A DNA stretch of 64,000 bases from positions 6,634,501-6,698,500 of the forward strand of contig JAYKKI010000060.1 of the NCBI GenBank assembly GCA_039881145.1, given 5' to 3'. This DNA comes from Druceiella hillmani. Lineage: Eukaryota; Arthropoda; Insecta; Lepidoptera; Hepialidae. The position numbers and the translations under genes were made by a program. Of this stretch, positions 13,325-24,274 are shown one piece after another. The notes under the pieces were generated by a model that worked only from the letters and a program-made list of their open reading frames with translations, was not told the origin of the DNA and ran no database searches. Numbering within the stretch: position 1 is the stretch's first letter; each line of letters begins with the position of its first letter.

Positions 13325-14898
13325 ATCGTCATGATCGACCTGGAGATAATATTGAATAATGAAAATTAAAAAATATGCTATGGAGCTTTATTTAAAGCGA
13401 AAGTGATAAAAAAATATTCTAACATATGCATGCAGACAACCCCTCATTGTAATAAGTGTATCAAATCTAGTTTGAAAACATTTATTATTTTTAAAATTTT
13501 GAAACTGTAATTTGAGCTTGTGGCATCTGAAAATACATGAAAATTTAGAGCTACTATCTACCCTCTAGAACAAATAGAGAAATGCACTTATTTTAACAAG
13601 AAAACTTTAATAGGAATCTGAAAATTATTTATGTTCTGCAGGTTTCAGCACAATAGTAACAGTTTTATTTCTTATTTCATATTATTTAACGTAAAAAAAT
13701 ACTTTTGGGAATCATGACAGTGTCTGTTTATGGCAAGTTTTTTTTTCAGAGACCGTTTGACGTTACGCACAAAAAGCAGATGAGGGCTTGTTAAAATGCG
13801 AAATAATGTTTAGATCTCCGGTGTTGGCGAGAGCTTAATAAATTGCAAGTTTTAAAAAAGCCATTTTTTCTAACGAAACTTCCAAAAATCCCTGCCTTCT
13901 TTTCGATCTTAAGACAGTTGTTTATTAAAATATGAAGAAAAAATTAAATAAATTTGGTAAAAAATATGAACAATTAAATTATTATATTGTAAGCAAAGTA
14001 TTAATAAAAATAAACAATAAATCATGCATATACATTTTCAAAACATAAAAACTATTACGTTCGTTTCTAGGATTATTTAAACCGTCCTCTCCCGTCTGTC
14101 ATCATCTCACATTTTCTAAGATTTCAATTAATATGCAGTAAACATTTAAACAAATTAACATATTGTTTTACATATAAAGCGAAGTAAAATAGAGGATTCA
14201 ATTACAATATATCCTATCCTTTAATTGAATTATATATAAGCCTATTTTTGATTTTTAAAATAATTGTATTTAAGCTAAGAATTAAAAAACGTCTAAGTAA
14301 TAGACTAAATATAATAAAAATTCACTGGAAGTAGCATAGTTTAAAATGTTACAATATTTTCATCACAAAAGTTTACCTATTTTAGGAATAAATCATACTA
14401 ACTTCTTATACATATCTTGTAATTAAATTAATTAAAATTCAATTACTATGGATTTAAGTAGGGACGTAAGTTTCGTCCAGATTAAAAAGTACAATATTTC
14501 AAAAGTTTAATAAACTTGTAGCATCTTGGAATAAAACAGTTTTTTACTAGGGGGAAAATGTTTTTATTTCCAGTGATGCACTAAAGAAATTTGAACTTAA
14601 CAGCAATGTAGTTACGAGAACTAGGTAAATTTAAAGATGTGTTGCAAAATGAATGTTTTAATTTTGGTTTCAGCGGCTTCCTCCAAAATAAAGACAATGT
14701 ACTGAAATTATTTGAGCTGAAGTTCAAAGGGAATATAACTGAATAGTGTGTCTATCTGGTATTTCCTAATCTAGTCCAAAATTCAAGTTGGATAATTCAG
14801 AGGAATGCTCTTTTTCGTTGATGAACTTTTGTAGAGGAATTTACGAGTTTTTTATTAGAGGCACACAATTTTAAAATGTAAAAAGACTTGTAAAAATA
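13325..14898. other. Gene-free AT-rich sequence
   Basis: Nothing coding is seen. A single diverged copy of the 37-bp unit from the start of the window lies at 13741-13770. Confidence 0.5.
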
Positions 14899-15048
14899 AT
14901 GATAATGGCCATAGCATTAGGGATATAATGGCCATAGTTATAGGCTTTATTGAACAGGTAATTACATTCCATTTGGTTTTAAATACAATGTGGGCGTCGC
15001 GGCTGGTTCGAATGAAGCGAAATCTGGAAGTCCTATGGCCATTATCAT
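14899..15048. mobile_element. Possible small MITE with 16-bp inverted ends
   Basis: ATGATAATGGCCATAG at 14899-14914 and its exact reverse complement at 15033-15048 bracket 118 bases. A second GGCCATAG copy lies near 14930. No target duplication was identified, so element status is uncertain. Confidence 0.35.
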
Positions 15049-15183
15049 GAATTTATCTGTTTTTTTTTATTTTAAAGAAATTACTAATATCGGATGTTTT
15101 TTAATAAGTATACTTGTTTTTTTAGTAGTAACATCCGATCTTATTTATTTTCTTAGGTTTATTTAGAGGTAAAATTTACCATA

Positions 15184-15186
<3 letters not shown>

Positions 15187-15242
<56 letters not shown>
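15187..15242. repeat. (TA)n microsatellite
   Basis: A near-pure TA run of about 55 bases. Confidence 0.97.
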
Positions 15243-15244
<2 letters not shown>

Positions 15245-15289
15245 CATACATTACCGTCCATCATAATAAAAAAAAATTGGACGTTTAAC

Positions 15290-15524
15290 TTGTAAACTTT
15301 TGAATATATTTGGCGTTAATTTTGTAGAAATTCATTATTCACAATTAAATTAAACTACGTGATGTAGTATTATTTTTACTTTCTTTAATTTCTTTACCAC
15401 GTATCTTTGCTAATATCCCACTTGAAGATGTTGTAATACAACGAAACCTAGGTCATGGTAAAGAAATTAAAGACAGTAGAAATAATACTACATCACGTAG
15501 TTTCATTTAATTGTTGTAAACTTT
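15290..15524 (+). mobile_element. Hammerhead foldback element, copy A, with 11-bp TSD
   Basis: A foldback insertion of about 213 bp (15301-15513) is flanked by identical 11-bp repeats TTGTAAACTTT at 15290-15300 and 15514-15524. The left arm (minus orientation) runs from GAATATATTTGGCG to TTTACCACG. The right arm runs from CTTTGCTAAT to CATTTAATTG. The right arm keeps the hammerhead layout, but the first core base is changed (TTGAAGA instead of CTGAAGA), so it should be inactive. The truncated left arm starts within one base of the predicted self-cleavage point of the family. Confidence 0.85.
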
Positions 15525-15532
15525 GGTTAAAA

Positions 15533-15542
15533 TATATATATT

Positions 15543-15574
<32 letters not shown>

Positions 15575-15580
15575 AATATA

Positions 15581-15634
<54 letters not shown>

Positions 15635-15655
15635 GTGTGTGTGTGTGTGTGTATG
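15533..15655 (+). repeat. Compound TA/TG microsatellite
   Basis: Interrupted TA runs followed by a pure TG run and TATG. It begins a few bases after the copy A insertion. It extends an open frame of the neighbouring LINE fragment artificially on the minus strand. Confidence 0.96.
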
Positions 15656-15679
15656 TATACATACAAATATGTCTTGTAG

Positions 15680-16410
15680 GTGCGATGAACCAGATTGCGG
15701 TCACCTTTATATTTGTTCAAGTGGATAAGTATGGATCTAGCAAATAATTTGCGAATGTCAGATTCCAGAAAGTCTGTTATTAATAAGTGAGTGGGATAGC
15801 AACATGGATTTTTTCCATTAATGATTTTTATTAAAACTTTTTTGAAGAGAGGATTGATTATTGTCTTGACAGTTGCTTCCCAAGTGCCGAAGCCATAATC
15901 CATTATGCTAGGCCGTGTGTTAATCCAAGTCAAGGTAGTGCAAGTAGCTTGAATTTGCTTTTGAAATTGGACATGAGTCATCTAAGTTTTATGGCAAGTT
16001 TGTCAATATGAAGACTTATATATTTGACATAGCTTTGCTTTCGAACAGTTTGCATCATACGGTATATCGTCATGAATCATTATGGTTATTTGATCAATAG
16101 GTTGCTGTCGTTTCTTAATGATAAACGGAACGTATTTGGTTTTCTGGTTATTCTGTGTCAGTAGGTTATCCTCTAGTCAAAGTTTACTTTACGTAATGGC
16201 CTATTAGGTTTGTTAGTCAAATTATGCCATGTTTAGTCGTATACTAGAATGACAGTGTCATTAAAAAGTATATTATGGTCTATACTTAGATTTATCAAGT
16301 CATAAATTAGATAGAATATCGGACCTAATATATTGCCCTCTGGAACGTCCAATAACAATGACTTTGGCTCGCTAACGATATCATTAATTTTAACATATCC
16401 TTATAAATAA
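15680..16410 (-). pseudogene. LINE reverse transcriptase fragment (jockey/CR1-like)
   Basis: On the minus strand, reading downward from about 16405, the frame gives VKINDIVSEP, then a decayed RT motif (VPEGNILGPIFYLIYDLIN, in place of the usual VPQGSILGP block). It continues with LFNDTVILVYD followed by a stop and TW, which corresponds to the catalytic FADDT region with residues lost. Further down, at about 15981-15680, is the C-terminal region common to such elements ([46 protein letters not shown]). The two catalytic aspartates are not intact and stops and frameshifts break the frame, so this is a dead retrotransposon relic. The clade assignment is from the general look of the motifs. The 5' part of the element is absent. 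Confidence 0.75.
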
Positions 16411-16554
16411 ATAAATATGCTTCCAAGTATTTTTGCTGAGCTCTTACAAATATGCAAGGAAATACTTGTTAAGAAACAGGTCGTTGCGTGGTTAGAATGT
16501 TGCCTCTATTGTACCTTAAAATTTGTCAATACATCATATAGACCAATATAACCT

Positions 16555-16645
16555 TGAACCAGCCAAATACAAAACCAATGACTAACGGCTACGCCGCGTA
16601 GGGCGACAGTCGCCGGCGTCGTCATAACGGTCTCTAATCGACAAT
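16555..16645. other. GC-rich patch of unknown origin
   Basis: A short CpG-rich patch (GGCTACGCCGCGTAGGGCGA and CGCCGGCGTCG) in AT-rich surroundings. No domain can be read from it. It may be part of a degraded mobile element. Confidence 0.35.
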
Positions 16646-16936
16646 AAACAAGCGAATAAAGGAACGTTACAATCCAATATAGCACATTAACTATATCCTG
16701 TCCGTAATGGCTGCCATAAATTATAAATTATTCAGGGGCACGTAGAGGTGGTCCTTGTTATTATCCTGCATATCATTTTGTCCTAATTCTTTGTATAGTT
16801 GTGACCTACGCTTGTGATTGTATGATAGTAAGTTGGCATCTTGGCAAAAACAGAATTTTTTCAGTTATTTTTCACGATGTGGTTTTCAGCAATTTCTTTA
16901 GGATAACTAATGAACTGATCGTTATCTCTGACAAGG

Positions 16937-16985
16937 TATATAAAGGGCGTGGGTAGCGATCTTCTACTCAGTTAGCAACTGAGTT
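16937..16985 (+). promoter_or_regulatory. Arthropod-type TATA plus Inr core promoter
   Basis: TATAAAG begins at 16939, and an arthropod initiator TCAGT lies at 16968-16972, so its A (16970) is 31 bases downstream of the TATA box, the canonical spacing. The Inr is embedded in a 7-bp hairpin (CTCAGTT-AGC-AACTGAG). A broken helix-turn-helix-like frame follows at 17024, so this is probably a transposon promoter. Confidence 0.5.
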
Positions 16986-17023
16986 TCAGTAAGTAGAGAA
17001 CAAAACAAAATAAGAAAATTTCA

Positions 17024-17198
17024 ATGAGGAAATTTAAGACTGCTTTTGCTTTGCGATTTTCATTTAGAGGGAAAAGCTAGTGAAATAGCACGCAAATTAC
17101 GCATAACGACAGGTGAAGGTTTACTCTCTCGTGATACAGCTAAACGTTGTCTCCAAGAAGAACATTTAAAAAAGAAGACGAGATTTAAAGAAGACTAG
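17024..17198 (+). pseudogene. Frameshifted helix-turn-helix transposase-like fragment
   Basis: An ATG at 17024 opens MRKFKTAFAL. A one-base frame change near 17054 then gives DFHLEGKASEIARKLRITTG, followed by EGLLSRDTAKRCLQEEHLKK and a stop at 17196. The pattern 'EGKxxxEIARxLxI..SRDTxKRCL' is what a helix-turn-helix DNA-binding domain at the start of a transposase looks like. The core promoter 54 bases upstream supports an element origin. No catalytic domain follows, and the family could not be named. It could equally be a chance similarity in a short frame. Confidence 0.35.
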
Positions 17199-17397
17199 TT
17201 CATTATCTTCAATAATTCTCATCTATTTATAAATTTAGAAAAATTAAAAAGCCCTACTGAAGCAGTTTCCAAGCCAAGTGCACGTTATCCAGTACAACTT
17301 TAGCATTGTAATAGAAAAACAACTTCACCCTTTCGGAAAAAAGTGAAAATAATGTTTATGGCTACGTTATGAGCTAACAGTGATGATGCATTTATTG

Positions 17398-18345
17398 GTT
17401 GCCAACTTCTTTTTCTTCTCTTTACAAGCGCAACAGCTTCTTGCAGGCCTTAGCTGCCTCTACCGTTGCGACTCGTTTCTAGTTACTTATGTTCAAATTT
17501 TTATATCTTTTTCGATGTCATCCATTTAGCGACAGGGTGGCCTACGTCTTGGTCGAGTACCCTCGGGTTTTTTTAATGTAATATTTTAGTAGGATTATCT
17601 TCTGTGTTCTCCAAATGTGATCTATCCATCTGAATTTGTTACTACGGTTTACTTTGGTAATTTGTGATTGTCCGTAAAGTTTATAAAGTTCAAAATTGTA
17701 TCTGCTTCTTCATCTAACCTCTTCTTGCACTAGGCCTAAGATAGCTCTGAGGACCTTCCGATCAAAAGCCGCTCTGAGGACCTTTCGTCCAGTATTCCCT
17801 GTGTATCTACGTTTAGGGTACAGGTTTCGCTTAGAAAAATTAGGACTGGTAAAATTAGCGTTTTATAGATTTTCAGTTTATTCTTCCGACTGATGAGTTT
17901 AGATTTCAGTTGTCTTTTTAGTTCTGTTATCAGCTCTTAGTTTATTTGTGTCGTTAATCACTGTGCCAAGGTATTTAAAGTCATTAACTTTTTCAAATGT
18001 ATAGTCATTTACGTACAAAGGAGTATTATAGCTTACCTTGGAATGTGAGATTTCCTTGTATTTAATTTTATCATTGTTAATTTAATGTATTATAAAATTT
18101 CTGAATATTTAATGTATTATACAAAATATTTAATAAGACTAAGGATATATGTACGTAGAACATTATTTTGATGTGGGAATATTAGGATACACGTTAACTT
18201 AGGTACACGTTTCTTGCAGATAATTCAAGGGCTGAAAAGGTTTTTTTAATTGCCTTTTCTGACTTTCCAACAATATTTACATCATCTGCATAGGCCAGTA
18301 TTTGTAGAGTGCAGTTTTCTAACTTATTATAAGGGGTAAATGACT
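17398..18345 (-). pseudogene. LINE reverse transcriptase C-terminal relic
   Basis: Read on the minus strand from about 18345 down: LQILAYADDVNIVGKSEKA carries the RT catalytic YADD box intact. After several stops comes EKVNDFKYLGTVIN, the conserved region after the palm. Then comes YNFELYKLYGQSQITKVNRS with FRWIDHIW, the C-terminal segment of this LINE type (compare the usual 'RLRWAGH'). The 3' end is at about 17398. At least seven in-frame stops and frameshifts make it nonfunctional. Family knowledge: this layout belongs to insect endonuclease/RT non-LTR elements. The same C-terminal module appears, in different copies, at 47400-47865 and 57820-58225 on the plus strand. Confidence 0.85.
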
Positions 18346-19289
18346 ATACTAGATTTTGCCCCACCATCATCAATGTACAGAAAACAAAAAAACTATAAAT
18401 TCATTTAAAAAATTTAAATTAATTTTAAATATAAATTTGAGTTTTGTGGAACCTGTGGTTTACAAAAGCTAAAATAAAAGTATTATTTTCATTTACTGCC
18501 GAAAATTAAACGTCATTATTAAATCACAGAATTCAGGGGTTGATTCTTGTTATAAACCCTTAACACAAATGCGTATGTTTTCCCATGTCTTATATTTCAT
18601 GATGCCTGTTTTCATTTTGATCTTTTTGTTTTCATATTATCCAGAAGTGAACCAGAATTTAAGAGAAAGGTATTAAATATATTAAGGACAAGAGAGCGGT
18701 ATTAAAGTATAAACGGGTCGTTCGTTTCTTCAAGGTAGATCGTTTGAAGGCCTGCTACAAGAAATCTCGACAAAGTCAAAAAATATTTATCTAGGTGTAA
18801 GTGAGTACACCACCAAGTACCGAGTCTAACTGCCTGATCCCACACCTTTTACTTCAAGCATTTCACAGCTTTTTTGATACCTCTATAATTAAAATGGATC
18901 TTATGCTGGAAGTCTAATTTTTTCACGATAAATTCTCATCTATACCGCTTTCCCATTTGGAAAGATCGATGAAACCATCGGAAATTTCTCTTTGCTTAAT
19001 TCTGCAAGAAAAATCTGCAAAAAAATTATTGAAAAATACTACACTTCCATATTTTGTACGTTAAAAAAAATTTGAAGAAAAGCCACGTGGAAAATAAAGA
19101 AACTTGTCCTCCTTTTTTATGACGGCGCATCGGTTCACACGACAAAAATTTATGGTGCATGACCACTGTATGCATTTTTGGATTTAAATGTGTCATCCAA
19201 TCGCCGCGCCATATTGTTCGGGACGGTTTCAAAGTGATTTTTTTCCATTTTCAAGTTACGCAAAATACATTCACATTTTTGTGTCCTAT
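18346..19289. other. Gene-free sequence
   Basis: No supported gene. A 68-codon frame on the minus strand at 19026-19232 shows no recognised domain. Confidence 0.45.
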
Positions 19290-19715
19290 CTAATGGCGCG
19301 TTTGGGTGAGTTTCGCATCTTTCGAACTTAATTAGGCTAGCTTCGCATCATTTCGGTTCTTTCTGACTTAATTCGGGCAGCTTCACGTCTTGTCTGTTCT
19401 TTCTGACTTAATTCGGTCAGCTTCCTGTCTTGTCGCCTTTTTTCGACTTAATTTGTCCAGCTTCGCTTCTTGTCGGTTCTTTATGACATATGACATAAGC
19501 CAGCTTCGTGTCTTGTCGGTTCTTTCCGACTTAATTCGGCCAGCTTAGCGTCTTGACTCGGCTCTTTTCGACGTAATTCAGCTGAAGAGCTAGTCTTCGG
19601 CTTTTTACGAAATAATTCAGCCAGCTTTGCATCTTTTCGACTTAATCCAGCCATCTTCGCATCTTGTCGGCTCTTTTCGACTTAATTTGGCCAGCTTCGC
19701 GTCTTGACAAGATGC
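19290..19715 (+). repeat. 40-bp GC-richer minisatellite, about 10 degenerate copies
   Basis: Degenerate tandem copies of a unit of about 40 bp, CTTCGCGTCTTGTCGGTTCT followed by TTTCGACTTAATTCGGCCAG. CpG content is far above that of the neighbourhood. Since 40 is not a multiple of three and stops occur, it is not a coding repeat. Units diverge by 10-25 percent by eye. Confidence 0.9.
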
Positions 19716-20842
19716 AAATTATTGTAAAATTAAAAATATATTTTCAATAGATTGTTAAGGAATATTTCTGTGTTAAATTATTTCATAAAAAGAAAATGTT
19801 AAAATAAAATTAAAATTTTATCATTAACAACTGCCTGAATATTTGATTTTTCGTTTTCGATTTGTTTATTTAAAAATATTTCGATATTTAAATATACAAA
19901 AATTCAAATGTTTTCACATCTGGCAGGCGTCTAAGATGGCTAACTATTTTTTTTAATAAGCAATTAACAATTAAAAATAAAAATATTTATATTTATGCTT
20001 TTTTGTTTTTTTTAGGAAGAACTCATAAAATGCCCATCGTATGTCACGTGAAGAAGCTTTTTAGGACTGATTGGCGAATAGGTCATGGATTCCATATTCA
20101 TATTCTATCTTTACTGGATAAAATCAGTGGTAACTACTAGAGTGGCAACTTTTAAAGTGGGTACAAATTACACTGGAGTTTGGTCTCTTTTTTTTTGACT
20201 GGAAATTGAAATGAAAATTAGAATTTAATGGTTGGAATTTCTCATACATATTCTAAATTGAATATAAAGGGAGCCAATATTTAAATATAGAAACTAATTC
20301 TCCATTTTCAATGAAATCTGATTTGAATCACGCTGTCTTGATCACGTGTATAGATGTACGTTTATGTCGCTCATAATTATATTCACTTCACACATAGTCA
20401 AAATGCTTTTTTCACATTAGTAAAAAAAGAAAGGTGCGTGTACTTATGTACGCGCGTGAGAAGTTATACTTCTTTGGCATCATTAAATAATACATACGGA
20501 TAGATAACCTCAATTATATTGTAGCACTTGAAAAAGTCTATAAACACAATTTTTTCACTAATATTTACGAATAGTAAATATATTAATGAAAATATTGAAA
20601 TTAAATCGCTAGTGAATATAATTTATCAGCACATATATAAATTGCACTTATATGAAACTAAAACACGTGTGTGAATGTAGACACTAGAAACATGTGGATA
20701 AATACTATGAATATGAAAACAGTGAACAGAGGCGACGATGGTGCTGCAACCGCTGTAACTTCATACTGTAACTTTTGTGTGACGAATCTTAAAATTTCAC
20801 TCTCATCATTTTTTCATAACGCGCCTAAAGAAGTATAACTTC
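19716..20842. other. Gene-free AT-rich sequence
   Basis: Nothing coding or structured is seen apart from ordinary AT-rich sequence. Confidence 0.45.
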
Positions 20843-21048
20843 AAAAACTTAAATATTGAATATATTTGGCGTAATATTCACAATTAAATGAAACTACGTG
20901 ATGTAGTATTACTTCTACTTCCAATCTTTGCTAATAGCCCACCTGAAGATATTGTAATACAACGAAACCTAGGTCGTGGTAAAGAACGTAAAGAAAGTAG
21001 ATACAATACTACATAACGTAGTTTCATTTAATTGGGAAAAAACTTAAA
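20843..21048 (+). mobile_element. Hammerhead foldback element, copy B, with 11-bp TSD
   Basis: A foldback insertion of about 184 bp (20854-21037) is flanked by AAAAACTTAAA at 20843-20853 and 21038-21048. The left arm is truncated at CTACTTC. The right arm has an intact hammerhead layout at 20926-20984, annotated separately. Confidence 0.85.
20926..20984 (+). ncRNA. Candidate type I hammerhead ribozyme (copy B)
   Basis: The elements in order are: CTTT outer stem I; CCAC inner stem I (20939-20942); CTGAAGA core (20943-20949, fits CUGANGA); stem II ATTGT-AAT-ACAAC with one mismatch; GAAA (20964-20967); minimal stem III CCTAGG; TC cleavage dinucleotide (20974-20975); GTGG inner stem I (20976-20979); AAAG outer stem I. 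The last A of GAAA pairs with the T of TC as in true hammerheads. The two-base-pair stem III is typical of retroelement hammerheads that act as dimers. Activity is inferred. Confidence 0.6.
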
Positions 21049-21312
21049 AATAAAAAGTGTTAGTTTACAGATAATTGTATTACTTCAGGTTGCTAGGAAA
21101 AACCCGTTCCTCTAATACTCTTTGCTAAATTTTAATTGTTTTTTGTTGCTTGGAAAAATTATGTAAAAACAATTTTCAAATATTAGTGTTATTTTAATAC
21201 TGCTTCCCAGTTGCTTTCAGAGATGACACTACATAAAATTTCATTCGCCCTATCGAAGTTGGTTCCTAAATGAATAGCCCACGTGAAGGCAGTAGCAAGC
21301 AATTGCTAGTTT

Positions 21313-21391
21313 AATCTATAAATGTGGGTCAAACTCATCTACAGAGCGCGCTAATATCTCTGTAGGTGAGTTTGACCCACATTTATAGATT
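21313..21391 (+). repeat. 34-bp hairpin with 11-nt loop
   Basis: Arms 21313-21346 and 21358-21391 are reverse complements apart from one T/G position, which is a G-U wobble if transcribed from the plus strand. That gives a continuous 34-bp RNA helix with loop CGCGCTAATAT. It could be a palindromic MITE remnant or a small-RNA precursor. Confidence 0.9.
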
Positions 21392-21477
21392 TTGTTTGGT
21401 TTGAAAATCTTTCCAATATTTGAAATGTTATTACGTTTAACTATGTAGTTTTGTTGTTTCTATATGAATTATTAAAC

Positions 21478-21503
21478 ATCATCATCATCATCATCATCAT
21501 CAT
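21478..21503 (+). repeat. (ATC)n microsatellite
   Basis: About eight ATC units followed by TA repeats. Confidence 0.9.
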
Positions 21504-21948
21504 ATATATTAATACGCTAAGGTTAAGATGTTACTCTCCCTTTTTCGAAAAAACCTCACAACTAATCCACATAAATTATATATCATTTTATCGATAATTG
21601 CTTGCTCTACCGGCATCCACAACTAAAAAAATTGTTATTGCTATTGTTTTTGCAAATTAATTAATTATTAAAATTATATACACAAAACAGCAATGCTGCC
21701 ATCTAACGGCTCAACGTCAATATGATTGACGGTCGGTAAAATTTTTGTTTAATTTCAAATCCACTCACGTATAAATAAAGTGGCGCTTTAGCTCAATGCT
21801 TTTGATACTTGCGCCTCTATATGTCAATTTTTGTAAAATATTTGTTTGATCTGTCATCTGAGCTTCATAATGGGATAAAAACGTAACAAGCAGTGTGCAA
21901 AATTAGAAATGAATTGAATACCTGCAATCAATTTTGATTTATTAAATT

Positions 21949-21993
21949 GAGTTGAATCATTTATAATGCGAAGACTTCACACGGGTCACGCTA
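21949..21993 (+). mobile_element. Possible element 3' terminus ending CTAGT
   Basis: GAAGACTTCACACGGGTCAC followed by GCTAGT resembles the very common lepidopteran 3' terminus of the form 'gaagccgcgggcaacagctagt'. A second one lies at 27417-27446 and an inverse one at about 30340. They may be Helitron-type ends. Confidence 0.35.
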
Positions 21994-22144
21994 GTTACAT
22001 ATAATAGATTAGATATGAATGTTATTTTGATTTAATTATGTGAAAATATAAATTAAATTAAACATAGAATTAAACTAAAGAAATGTGTCAACACCTAGTG
22101 CAATTTTTTAATAAATCTTATTTATTACCTAATGAGTCATTTAC

Positions 22145-22775
22145 TGTCATGAATTTTTTCAAATGTTTTTTTTAAGATTCAATTAACTAGAAATTCTTAT
22201 GAATTTTTTCAAATGTTTTTTTTTAAAGATTCAATTAACCAATAAAATTTATTTATTAAAAGATGCTGCACCGGAAGAGTCATTTAGTGTCATGAATTTT
22301 TTCAAATGTTTTTTTTATAAGATTCAATTAACCAATAAAACTAATTTATTAAAAGATGCTGCACCGGAAGTGTCATTTAGTGTCATAATTTTTTTCAAAT
22401 GTTTTTTTTTAAGATTCAATTAACCAATAAAACTTATTTATTGAAAGATGCTGCACCGGAAGAGTCATTTAGTGTCATGAATTTTTTCAAATGTTTTTTT
22501 TTATAAGATTCAATTAACCAATAAAACTTATTTATTAAAAGATGCTGCACCGGAAGAGTCATTTAGTGTCATAATTTTTTTCAAATGTTTTTTTTTATAA
22601 GATTCAATTAACCAATAAAACTTATTTATTAAAAGATGCTGCACCGGAAGAGTCATTTAGTGTCATAATTTTTTTCAAATGTTTTTTTTAAGATTCAATT
22701 AACAGGAAATTCTATTGAATATTTTCAAATGTTTTTTTTAAGATTCAATTAACCGGAAGTTCTATTGGTTGCTAT
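22145..22775 (+). repeat. 93-bp satellite array, about 6-7 copies
   Basis: Units of 92-94 bp contain GATGCTGCACCGGAAGAGTC (starts at 22262, 22355, 22447, 22541, 22635) and a TTTTTTCAAATG block. Shortened units sit at both ends. The open frame 22199-22423 follows from the repeat. Confidence 0.96.
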
Positions 22776-23124
22776 TGATTTTTGAAGTTTGGATAGACGT
22801 TCCAAAAAAAAATAAAATTTATAATTTATTGAAGTGTTTTTCTTCAGATATACAACCGCGTAGAGAGGTTAATAGAGGTAAAAAATTATAGGTTTGTAGA
22901 TAATGGTTTTTCAGTTAATTTAAATATATTCTATTCGCAGTTTGTTCTCTATCAGATAAGTTAACATCGTATAAAACAGGTACTACACAAACATACACAG
23001 ACAGTTGGACGCATATCCTTTGCTTGCGGCAACTGCTAGGTAAATAAAATATACAGATAACCCATTTTTCCTTAAGACTTTTCTTAGAAAAACCAAAGCA
23101 TGCTCACCTGTATTAGCTTCGCGA

Positions 23125-23343
23125 ATGTTACACATAAAACCTCTCAAAGCTGAATGGCCGCGGGGAATATTAGCATTTGGAAAGCTCAAGGGAAAATATG
23201 GAAATTTAGCCGACATTTATTTGTTTTTCCCGATATTGCAGAGACAGTGTTACGGCAGCATTAAAATGCTCTCTGCTTCCGCCCATTTCCACTTACGGGG
23301 TGAAAAATATTTTTGTAATACGATTTTTTCAGCGTTTACGTAA
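23125..23343. other. GC-elevated island open on both strands
   Basis: About 220 unique bases with a composition unlike the flanks. A minus-strand frame (starting MSAKFPYFPLSF, 23216 downward) runs into AATACAG followed by GTGAGC, which would be a good splice donor. A plus-strand frame crosses the same bases. No acceptor or known domain was found. It may be a first exon or a conserved noncoding element. Confidence 0.3.
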
Positions 23344-23675
23344 TGTGACTTTACTATGTACGTCTGTTCATATTATGTATGTATATAGTATAAAGATTAT
23401 ATTACGATTCATTATATTACGATAATTTTAGATAGACAATAAAATTAAAAAGAGGCGAGTCTCTGTGCGTGTTTCGTAATATTATTGAAATTTTGAAGTT
23501 TGACGCCTGATTAGGATCGGCATAGAAAGCACCAGGTTAACCCTCAGTGAGATTGAGTAGAATAAACGATAAGTTATATAGATACTCCCAATTTTTATCT
23601 AATTATTATGTCAAATTTTAAGTTTTAAAAATATCTTATTCTTAATAACACTTAACGTATTTATATTAATTTTTT

Positions 23676-23770
23676 AGGGTTGCGTATCTCAAAAGGAGAA
23701 CAGCAACCCTTATAGGATCACTTCGTTGTCAGCCTTTCTGTGTGTCCGCCAAGACTCTTTTTCCTAGAAC
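23676..23770 (+). repeat. Dispersed repeat copy ('gtctgtctgtc' family)
   Basis: TTAGGGTTGCGTATCTCAAA then AACCCTTATAGGATCACTTC resembles a repeat very widespread in lepidopteran genomes. Related pieces are at 1300, 40438, 46500 (inverse) and 55112. Confidence 0.6.
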
Positions 23771-24274
23771 CATGCGGAGCTATTAATTTGAAATTGAAAT
23801 ATCAAATACTTAGGTATACGGTCCCTTAGAGCTATAAAAAAATTAAGTTTATAAGTCAGTGGAATCATAAAATAACCCTAAAATACAGCTATTTACGTCG
23901 CATATTTTGACACTTGGAAATAAACTTTTCATTGATCTAAAATCATGACATTTGGCAAGAAGCAAGGTTTCACAGCACAAGTACGTCACATAAAATGGCT
24001 TTTTTTTTAAATATGCGCTTGTGAAATATATAGCAGGTAATAAATATATTCTCGTTATAAAATATTAAATTTTATACATTTAAATGTTTAGAAATGCCTA
24101 AATGTATACGAAATCTGCGTAGTATGAATTTCAGTCTTGCTTGACAGGTTTTTTATTACAGTAAATATAAAGTACAAATAACTTTTCAATGAAGTTTATA
24201 TAAAGATGCCTTTATCAAAACAGCAATTTTCAGCAAATTTTACCTTTTTAATTTATTGTATAAACTAGCTAAAC

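Noticed and set aside
15493..15981. A 162-codon open frame as an intact gene
   Set aside because: Only the first half resembles a LINE C-terminus. The second half is translated TA/TG microsatellite, and the upstream RT domain is broken.
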